Source: an uncultured Clostridia bacterium
Lineage (GTDB): Bacteria; Bacillota; Clostridia; Oscillospirales; CAG-272
Reading direction: 5' to 3'
DNA: 7,833 nucleotides
Assembly (NCBI GenBank): GCA_937892405.1
Contig: CALAFS010000011.1
Span: forward strand, 1 to 7,833
Shown: positions 1 to 6,400 of the stretch, piece after piece
Position numbering within the stretch: the first letter of the stretch is position 1
Layout: every line of letters starts with the position of its first letter
Notes under the pieces: model-generated
What the model was told of the DNA's origin: nothing
The model's database searches: none
The model's input: the letters and a program-made list of their open reading frames with translations, nothing else
Position numbers and translations under genes: made by a program

Positions 1-20
1 TTTTCCGAGAGGGAAATGGG

Positions 21-27
21 AAAAGGA
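21..27 (+). promoter_or_regulatory. Ribosome binding site of dxr
   Basis: The sequence AAAAGGA lies 8 nt before the ATG at 36, which is good Shine-Dalgarno spacing and supports that start. The same AAAAGGA string precedes ispG. The dxr reading frame is open further upstream to the window edge, so this site and the family N-terminus decide the start. Confidence 0.8.
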
Positions 28-35
28 CAGATTCT

Positions 36-1187
36 ATGACGAAAACGATAGCGGTACTCGGTGCCACAGGCTCCGTCGGCAGACAAGCGCTCGATGTTGC
101 CCTGTCGCGCGGGTACCGTGTTGATTATATGAGTGCGGGGAAGAATGCCGCACTCGCGGAAGAGCAGGCGAGGAGATTCCTGCCGCGCTTTTTCGCCATG
201 GCGGACGAGAGGGCGGCAGGGGATCTTGCCACCCGCCTCGCCGATACCGAAATCCGCGTGCTCTCCGGTGAGGAGGGAATCCTCGAAGGGATCGCCTTGA
301 CAGAGGCGCAGACGGTCGTCAATGCCATACTCGGCGAGGCGGGACTTCGCCCGACGCTCGCGGTGATGGAGTACGGACGGCGGCTCGCCCTTGCCAACAA
401 GGAGTCCCTCGTGATCGCGGGGGAACTCGTCATGACGCGGGCAAAGGAGACGGGGTGTGAGATCCTGCCGGTGGACAGTGAACATTCCGCGATCTTCCAG
501 TGCCTTGCCGCAGGGCAGAAGAAGGAAGTGAAGCGCCTTCTTCTCACGGCGTCGGGCGGTCCCTTTTTCGGCTATGACCGTGAGAGACTTTCACGCGTGA
601 CGCTCGCCGACACGCTTGCCCACCCGACATGGAAGATGGGGAAAAAGATCACGGTCGACAGTGCGACCCTGATGAATAAGGGCTTTGAGGTTCTGGAGGC
701 GTCGCACCTGTTCGGCGTTTCGCCCGAGAGAGTTGAGGTCGTCGTTCACAGGGAGAGTATAATTCACTCCGCCGTGGAATATATTGATAACACCGTCATC
801 GCAGAGATGTCGGTCCCCGATATGCGCGCGTGCGTGCAATATGCCGTGGACTATCCCGACCGCGAGGCGGGGACGGTCGCACCGCTCGATCTTTTCTCGG
901 TCGGGCGCCTGACCTTTGCGCGTCCGGACGCCGAGAGGTTTCCTCTTCTGCCTCTCGCGATGGAGGCGGGACGGCTCGGCGGCGGTATGGGCGCCGTGCT
1001 GAACGCGGCGGACGAGGTCGCCGTCGCGGCATTCCTTTCGGAAAAATTGACTTTCACCGGGATTTCTTCCGTGGTAACCAAAGCATTTGAGACTATGCGC
1101 GGTGCCGGCGTGTCGTGTGAGAAGAGCGTTGACGCTCTGATCGCTCTTGACAGAGAGACGCGCGCCTACACCGAAACCCTGATATAA
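36..1187 (+). CDS. dxr: 1-deoxy-D-xylulose-5-phosphate reductoisomerase (Dxr/IspC)
   Basis: Cytosolic enzyme of the MEP isoprenoid pathway. It rearranges and reduces 1-deoxy-D-xylulose 5-phosphate to 2-C-methyl-D-erythritol 4-phosphate with NADPH and a divalent metal; this is the family's fosmidomycin target. At 383 aa it has the normal family length. Visible motifs: Rossmann NADPH loop GATGSVG at residues 9-15; LANKE at 119-123; PVDSEH at 145-150, giving metal ligands D147 and E149; TASGGPF at 171-177; HPTWKMGKKITVDSATLMNKGFE from H196, giving the third ligand E218 with N214 and K215 of the active site; HRESIIHS at 238-245. The C-terminal helical region has NAADEVAV at 323-330 where NAANE is more usual, a mild change. 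ATG 36 is chosen because a good ribosome site lies 8 nt upstream and GATGSVG then falls at the usual distance. rseP follows after 12 nt, so co-transcription is likely. No frameshift or missing catalytic residue is seen. Confidence 0.97.
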   Translation: MTKTIAVLGATGSVGRQALDVALSRGYRVDYMSAGKNAALAEEQARRFLPRFFAMADERAAGDLATRLADTEIRVLSGEEGILEGIALTEAQTVVNAILGEAGLRPTLAVMEYGRRLALANKESLVIAGELVMTRAKETGCEILPVDSEHSAIFQCLAAGQKKEVKRLLLTASGGPFFGYDRERLSRVTLADTLAHPTWKMGKKITVDSATLMNKGFEVLEASHLFGVSPERVEVVVHRESIIHSAVEYIDNTVIAEMSVPDMRACVQYAVDYPDREAGTVAPLDLFSVGRLTFARPDAERFPLLPLAMEAGRLGGGMGAVLNAADEVAVAAFLSEKLTFTGISSVVTKAFETMRGAGVSCEKSVDALIALDRETRAYTETLI

Positions 1188-1191
1188 GGAG
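1186..1191 (+). promoter_or_regulatory. Ribosome binding site of rseP, overlapping the dxr stop
   Basis: AAGGAG uses the last two bases of the dxr TAA stop (1185-1187) and sits 8 nt before the TTG at 1200. This near-consensus site is what supports a TTG start for rseP. Its overlap with the dxr stop suggests that ribosomes finishing dxr can reinitiate on rseP. Confidence 0.85.
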
Positions 1192-1199
1192 AAACCGAT

Positions 1200-2249
1200 T
1201 TGAGTACATTTCTGACGATACTGATTGCCGTCCTGGTGTTCGGCTTTCTGATCCTGATTCACGAGCTCGGTCACTACACCTTTGCAAGAATCTTCAAGGT
1301 GACGATCAAGGAGTTTTCCATCGGCATGGGACCGAAGCTCCTGTGGTACGACTCGAAGAAGACGGGGATCCGTTACAGCATTTCCATGCTCCCCTTCGGC
1401 GGCTATGTCGCGATGGCAGGGGAGGACGGAGAGTCGGACGACCCGAATTCCTTTGACAAAAAGCCGGCGTGGCAGCGCTTTATCATCACCGCCGCCGGTG
1501 CCACCGTCAATATTGTTGCCGGTGCGCTCGCGATGATCCTTCTGACGACGATGATTCCGCTTGGGTCGACGACCATTCACGATTTTGTCGACAAGGAGGA
1601 GAGCAAATACACGGTCTCCTCTTCGGAGTCGGGACTTCTCGAGGGGGACACGATCCTTTCCGTGAACGGAAAGCGGGTGAAGATCCTCGATGAGCTGAGC
1701 TATGAGATCATGCGACAGGGAAATGAGCCGCTCGACCTCGTCGTTCTGCGTGACGGCGCCGAGGTAAAACTGCCCGATGTTGTTTTCCCAACAGAGGAGC
1801 AGGAGGGGCAGACCTTCGGCATGATGGACTTCCGCGTCAACCGGACGGAGAAGAACTTCGGGAGCGTGATGACCTATTCCTTCCGCAAGTCCTGCCTGAT
1901 CGTGCGCATGTGCTGGGAGTCCCTCTTTGATCTGATTACGGGACGGTACACGCTCGCCGCAGTATCGGGACCTGTCGGGATTTCCTCCGCGATCGGGGAT
2001 GCCGCGCGGGCGGGATTCTCTTCGCTGCTTTATATTACGGTGCTCATCAGCATCAACCTCGGCGTGATGAACCTTCTGCCGATCCCCGCGCTTGACGGCG
2101 GACGGCTGATCGTGATTCTGGCCGAGATGATCACCCGTAAGAAAATGCCCGCGAAGCTCGAGGGCATCATCAACGGCATCGGACTTCTCCTTTTGCTCGG
2201 GCTGTCCGTGGTCATTATGATTAAGGATATTTTCAAGCTGATTTTCTGA
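1200..2249 (+). CDS. rseP: RseP/RasP-type site-2 intramembrane zinc metalloprotease
   Basis: Membrane-embedded protease of the M50B family, 349 aa. Family members cut transmembrane segments, for example anti-sigma factors after a first cut by a site-1 protease, and leftover signal peptides. Visible features: first membrane segment about residues 4-26 carrying the zinc motif HELGH (21-25; H21, E22, H25); the FGGYVAMAGE loop at 66-75; a second hydrophobic segment about 95-120; one periplasm-type PDZ domain about 122-200, with GLLEGDTILSVNGK at 145-158; VSGPVGI at 255-261; a third segment about 275-293 running into NLLPIPALDGGR (291-302), whose D299 is the third zinc ligand; and a last segment about 324-345. 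A single PDZ is normal for Gram-positive members; E. coli RseP has two. It starts with TTG, supported by an AAGGAG 8 nt upstream, and TTG is read as Met. The substrate cannot be told from this window, since no sigma or anti-sigma gene is present. Confidence 0.96.
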   Translation: MSTFLTILIAVLVFGFLILIHELGHYTFARIFKVTIKEFSIGMGPKLLWYDSKKTGIRYSISMLPFGGYVAMAGEDGESDDPNSFDKKPAWQRFIITAAGATVNIVAGALAMILLTTMIPLGSTTIHDFVDKEESKYTVSSSESGLLEGDTILSVNGKRVKILDELSYEIMRQGNEPLDLVVLRDGAEVKLPDVVFPTEEQEGQTFGMMDFRVNRTEKNFGSVMTYSFRKSCLIVRMCWESLFDLITGRYTLAAVSGPVGISSAIGDAARAGFSSLLYITVLISINLGVMNLLPIPALDGGRLIVILAEMITRKKMPAKLEGIINGIGLLLLLGLSVVIMIKDIFKLIF

Positions 2250-2255
2250 TAAATT

Positions 2256-2277
2256 CCGGGGCGGTCACACCGCACGG
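2256..2277 (+). other. Small hairpin between rseP and ispG
   Basis: GCGGT (2261-2265) and ACCGC (2269-2273) form a perfect 5-bp stem with a CAC loop. The outer CCG (2256-2258) can pair with CGG (2275-2277) across a small internal bulge. No run of T follows; the ispG ribosome site AAAAGGA begins directly after it, so it is not an intrinsic terminator. It could be an RNA-processing or translation-tuning hairpin, or chance in GC-rich DNA. Confidence 0.3.
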
Positions 2278-2278
2278 G

Positions 2279-2285
2279 AAAAGGA
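2279..2285 (+). promoter_or_regulatory. Ribosome binding site of ispG
   Basis: AAAAGGA lies 6 nt before the ATG at 2292 and supports that start, which gives IspG about ten more N-terminal residues than many relatives. It starts one base after the small intergenic hairpin. Confidence 0.8.
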
Positions 2286-2291
2286 TAAGCG

Positions 2292-3398
2292 ATGGAACAG
2301 AAGAAAAAAGAAAACCGGATCGTAAGACGGGTGACGCGCCCGCTCACCGTCGGACATCTGACGATCGGGGGCGGGGCACCGATCTCCATTCAGTCGATGA
2401 CGAATACCGACACGCACGACGCGAAGGCGACGGCGGCACAGGTGAGGGCGCTTGAAAAAGCAGGGTGCGATATCGTCCGTCTCGCCGTTCCCGATATCGG
2501 AGCGGCAGAGATCTTCCGCACACTGAAGGCAGAGGGCGTGAAGGTTCCGCTTGTTGCGGACATTCATTTTGATTATAAGATCGCGCTTGCCGCGATCGAC
2601 GCCGGGGCGGACAAGATCCGCATCAATCCCGGCAACATCGGCTCGAAAGAAAAGGTAGCCGAGGTGGTGCGCGCCTGCCGTGAGAGGCAGATTCCGATCC
2701 GCATCGGGGTCAATTCCGGTTCGCTCGAAAAGGACATTTACGAAAAATACGGTGCGCCGACGGCGGAGGCGCTCGCCGAGAGTGCTCTGCGCCATGCGGC
2801 GATATTGGAAGATCTCGACTATCGGAATATCGCCATCTCTGTGAAGGCATCCGATGTGCAAACTATGATTTTTGCTAACCGACTGTTAGCAGAACGCACG
2901 GATTACCCCCTTCATCTCGGGGTTACCGAAGCGGGTGGCGGAGATGCCGCACTGGTAAAAAGCAGTATCGGTATCGGCACTCTGCTCGCCGAAGGGATCG
3001 GCGACACGGTGCGTGTCTCCCTGACCGACTCTCCGCTTGCGGAGGTCGGGGCGGCGAGACAGATTCTCGCGGCACTGGGACTTGCGAAGCGCCCCGGCAT
3101 GAATATCATCTCCTGCCCGACCTGCGGACGGACAAAGATCGACCTGATCTCCCTTCTCGCAGAATTCAACGCGCGTGTGGAAAAGGAAGAGCTTGACCGC
3201 CTGCCGATCACTGTCGCCCTGATGGGGTGCGTCGTGAACGGGCCGGGAGAGGCGAGGGAAGCCGACTTCGGCATTGCGGGAGGCAAAGGCGAGGGACTGA
3301 TTTTCTCGAAGGGAGAAATCCTCGCAAAGGTCAGGGAAGACCGCCTGATCGACACGCTGATTTCGATGATTATCGACCGCTACGGTGCGGTGAAATAA
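2292..3398 (+). CDS. ispG: 4-hydroxy-3-methylbut-2-en-1-yl diphosphate synthase (IspG/GcpE)
   Basis: Cytosolic iron-sulfur enzyme of the MEP pathway. It reductively opens 2-C-methyl-D-erythritol 2,4-cyclodiphosphate to HMBPP, using electrons from flavodoxin or ferredoxin. At 368 aa it matches the short bacterial form (TIM barrel plus C-terminal cluster domain, without the plant-type insertion). Visible motifs: ISIQSMTNTDT at 31-41; LVADIHFDYKIAL at 87-99; KIRINPGNIG at 108-117; RIGVNSGSL at 137-145; SVKASDV at 183-189; HLGVTEAGGG at 208-217; and the 4Fe-4S ligands C275 and C278 in SCPTCGR, C313 in MGCVVNGPGE, and E320 as the expected fourth ligand. The first ten residues are charged and poorly conserved. 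Dxr, encoded two genes upstream, catalyses an earlier step of the same pathway; ispD, ispE, ispF and ispH are not in the window. A 7-bp inverted repeat with the gene's only TTA codon lies inside at 2873-2891. Confidence 0.98.
   Translation: MEQKKKENRIVRRVTRPLTVGHLTIGGGAPISIQSMTNTDTHDAKATAAQVRALEKAGCDIVRLAVPDIGAAEIFRTLKAEGVKVPLVADIHFDYKIALAAIDAGADKIRINPGNIGSKEKVAEVVRACRERQIPIRIGVNSGSLEKDIYEKYGAPTAEALAESALRHAAILEDLDYRNIAISVKASDVQTMIFANRLLAERTDYPLHLGVTEAGGGDAALVKSSIGIGTLLAEGIGDTVRVSLTDSPLAEVGAARQILAALGLAKRPGMNIISCPTCGRTKIDLISLLAEFNARVEKEELDRLPITVALMGCVVNGPGEAREADFGIAGGKGEGLIFSKGEILAKVREDRLIDTLISMIIDRYGAVK
2873..2891 (+). repeat. Inverted repeat (hairpin) inside ispG
   Basis: TGCTAAC (2873-2879) and GTTAGCA (2885-2891) are perfect complements around a 5-nt CGACT loop. 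The RNA stem can lengthen by a U-G pair (2872/2892) and two A-U pairs. It lies within ispG codons for residues around 194-201. These use GCT, CGA, TTA and GCA where most of the gene uses C- or G-ending codons. No T run follows on either strand, so it is not a terminator. Confidence 0.5.
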
Positions 3399-3492
3399 CG
3401 GGCACGCAGATTTTTTCGCGTGTCGGAATCCCGCGTCCGGAAGCAATCTACCGACAAAACAGAAAGACAAAAAAGAACGGAAAGACAAGGGC
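3399..3492 (+). other. Intergenic leader between ispG and polC
   Basis: This 94-nt gap is the longest in the window. It begins with a short T run (3411-3416) that follows no stem, so it is not a terminator. From about 3453 it turns into an A/purine-rich leader with three copies of GACAA (3453-3457, 3466-3470, 3484-3488), two of them inside a 9-bp direct repeat GAAAGACAA (3462-3470 and 3480-3488). Ribosome-site signals for polC are weak: GGA at 3479-3481 is 11 nt from the ATG, and AAGGG at 3487-3491 is only 1 nt away. I see no clear promoter. Confidence 0.6.
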
Positions 3493-6400
3493 ATGGCAGA
3501 AGAAAGAGGATTTTTCGACATATTCCGGCGCTATTCTCCGGGGGAGGAGAAACGCGCCGTCCTTTCGCGCGCCCGCCTGCGCTCCTATACATGGGAGAAG
3601 GAGACGGGACGGGTCGAGGTGTTCCTCGACTTCGACCGCCATGTCGACCCCGAGCTTCTCTATGAGATCGCGGACGAGTGCCTGGAGCTTTACAGAGAGA
3701 ACCCGTCGGCTACCTCCTTCCGCATTTTTCCGCATTTCCCGAGCGAAGAATTCTCGGTTGAGCGCTTTCCCGAGATCGCGACCGAGGCGGCGCTTTGCGG
3801 CGCCGTGACGCATGGCTTTTTCAACCATGCGACCTACCGTGACGACGGTCGGGTCTTTCATGTGACCTTGCCCTTTTTCGAGGACGGGGTCATGTTTGTC
3901 AAAAACGCGGACACAGAGCGTCTGCTCGCGAGGATTCTCGAAAGTCGGTACGGTGTCACGCGGGAGGTGAAGATCGAGGCGGATACCGCCTCCGCGGAGA
4001 GCTTCGAGCGTCGGCGGGAAGAGCGTCGGGCGAAGGTGCTCTCCGAAGCGGAGGCGCAGAACCGCGCCCGCGCGGTGACCGAACGGGAAGAGCGGGCACG
4101 GGCGGCACATGACGCGGCGATCGCCGAAGATCCGCACGCCGATTTCGAGCGCAGAGTCTCCCTCCGTGCGGGAGCGGTCGAGCCGACAGCCCTCAGCGAG
4201 ACGAGATTCTCGATGGGGAAGGCAACCTTTGAATGTGAGGGGGCGGAGCTTCTCTTTGGCGATGACTTCGAGATCGTCGAGCCGCAGCCGATCGCGGACG
4301 CGGAGACGATCCACACGAACGCGGTTTTCCTCGGCACTGTCTTTGAAGTGGCGGAAAAAGAGAACCGTGCGGGCGACCGTATTTCCTGCACGGTCGGCAT
4401 TACCGACGGCACAAGTAGCGTATATGTAAAGAAAAGTTGTCCGAAAGAGGACGCCGGATGGATCAAGGGGTTCAAATCGGGCATGAACATCGCGGCGTTC
4501 GGTCGCGTCATGCGGGATAAATTCGACAACGAGCCTTTTCTTTCTCCCCGCGGCATCAAGAAGATCAAAAAGATCGAGCGGGAGGATCGGGCGCCGAAAA
4601 AGCGCGTGGAACTCCATCTGCACTCGAACATGTCGCAGATGGACGCGATCATCACCCCCGCCGAGATTGTCAATACCGCGATCCGCTGGGGACATCCCGC
4701 GATCGCCGTCACCGACCACGGAAATGTACAGGCATTCCCCGAGGTGATGCTGGCGCTCGAAAAGTCGAAAAACGAGACGCTGAAAATCCTCTACGGCATT
4801 GAGTGCTATTTCGTCAACGACACGGCGCGCTGTGTCTTCGGTACGAAGTATCCGACCTTTGAGGACGAGATGATCGTCTTCGATATCGAGACGACGGGTC
4901 TTTCCAACCGCACCTGCAAGATCATCGAGATCGGTGCGGTCAAGGTCAAGGGGGGCAAGGTTCTCGACGAGATGGACATCTTCGTCGATCCGGAATGTCC
5001 GATCCCGCCCGAGATCACGAAGCTGACCTCCATCACCGACGAGATGGTGGCGGGGGCGCCGAAGGAAGCGGAGGCGGTGCGCGCCTTCCTCGACTTTGCC
5101 GGGGACAGACTCCTGATCGCGCACAACGCGAACTTCGATGTCGGCTTTATCCGCGTGGCGGCAGAGCGCGCGGGGATTCCGTTCGACAACACCTACCTTG
5201 ACACGGTGGGACTGTCGAAATATGTGAATCCCGAGCTGAAAAATCACAAGCTCGACACGATCGCCGACTTCTATCATCTCGGCGATTTCCATCATCACAG
5301 AGCGTCGGACGACGCGAAAATGCTGGCGGCGATCTTCCACGAGATGGTGAGACGACTCTCGGACGAGGGCGTCGCGACCTTTGAGCGTATGCTCGACACC
5401 ATGAGTGAAAAGACCGACCCGCTGAAGCTCCCGACCTACCATATGATTCTTTTCGCGAAGAATCTCGAAGGTCTGAAGAACCTCTACAAGCTCATTTCCT
5501 TCAGCTATCTGAACTACTATCGCCGTTTCCCGAGAATTCCGAAGTCGGTGCTCGAGCAGTACCGCGACGGGATCATCGTCGGTTCCGCGTGCGAGGCGGG
5601 CGAGCTTTACCGTGCCGTCCTCGACGGGCGGAGCGATGCCGACATCGAGGAGATCGCCTCCTTCTATGATTATCTTGAGATTCAGCCGATCTGCAACAAC
5701 CGCTTTCTGATCGCGGAAGGGCGGGTGGCAAACGAGGAGGCGCTCGAGGACATCAACCGCAGAATTTACGCGCTCGGCAAAAAACTCGGAAAGCCTGTCT
5801 GCGCCACCTGCGACGCCCATTTCCTCAACAAAGAGGACGAGCTTTACCGCAAGATTCTGCTCGCAGGCATGAAGTTCTCCGACGCGGATAAGGACACGGG
5901 CATTTACCTTCGGACGACGGAGGAGATGCTCGCGGAGTTCGCCTATCTCGGAAAAGAGGCGGCAGAAGAGGTCGTCATCGAAAATCCGAACAAAATCGCC
6001 GCCATGTGCGAGAAGATCCGTCCGATCCCGACGGGACGCTACGAGCCGTCGATGGAGGGGGCGAACGAAGAGCTTGCCGACTCCTGCTGGAAGCGGGCGC
6101 ACGACTGGTACGGCGATCCGCTCCCCGAGGTGGTGGAGAAGAGACTGAAAAAGGAACTTGACTCCATCATCGGACACGGCTTCGCCGTTCTTTACATGAT
6201 CGCGGTCAAGCTGGTCGCCTATTCCGAGAGCCTCGGCTATCAGGTCGGCTCACGCGGATCGGTCGGCTCTTCCTTCGTCGCGACGATGTCGGGTATCTCG
6301 GAGGTGAACCCTCTGCCCCCGCACTACCGCTGCCCGAAGTGCCGTCACAGCGAATTCTTCCTTGACGGCAGTGTCGGCTCGGGCTTTGACCTTGACGACA

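Noticed and set aside
1147..1152. Perfect TTGACA -35 box near the end of dxr (another at 297-302)
   Set aside because: No acceptable -10 box lies 15-19 nt downstream: near 1170 the sequence is ACCGAA, and TATAAG at 1183 is 30 nt away and is part of the dxr stop and ribosome site. Near 320 there is also no match. Both encode Leu/Thr-Asp/Glu context by ordinary codons.
591..1580. A 329-codon minus-strand frame opposite dxr and rseP
   Set aside because: Same codon-aligned shadow effect; it bridges the end of one certain gene and the start of another and shows no family motif.
3411..3439. T run after ispG with nearby CGGA/TCCG and CGCG/CGCG complementarity, considered as a terminator
   Set aside because: The T run comes before the weak pairings instead of after them, and the stems are only 4 bp with long loops. 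This does not fit an intrinsic terminator on the plus strand.
3448..6177. A 909-codon open frame on the minus strand opposite polC, followed by another at 6250-7404
   Set aside because: It is codon-aligned with polC, so minus-strand stops can arise only from sense TTA, CTA or TCA codons, which polC avoids (one TCA, at 6250). The translation is Arg/His/Val-rich with no recognisable domain, while the plus strand carries full PolC motifs.
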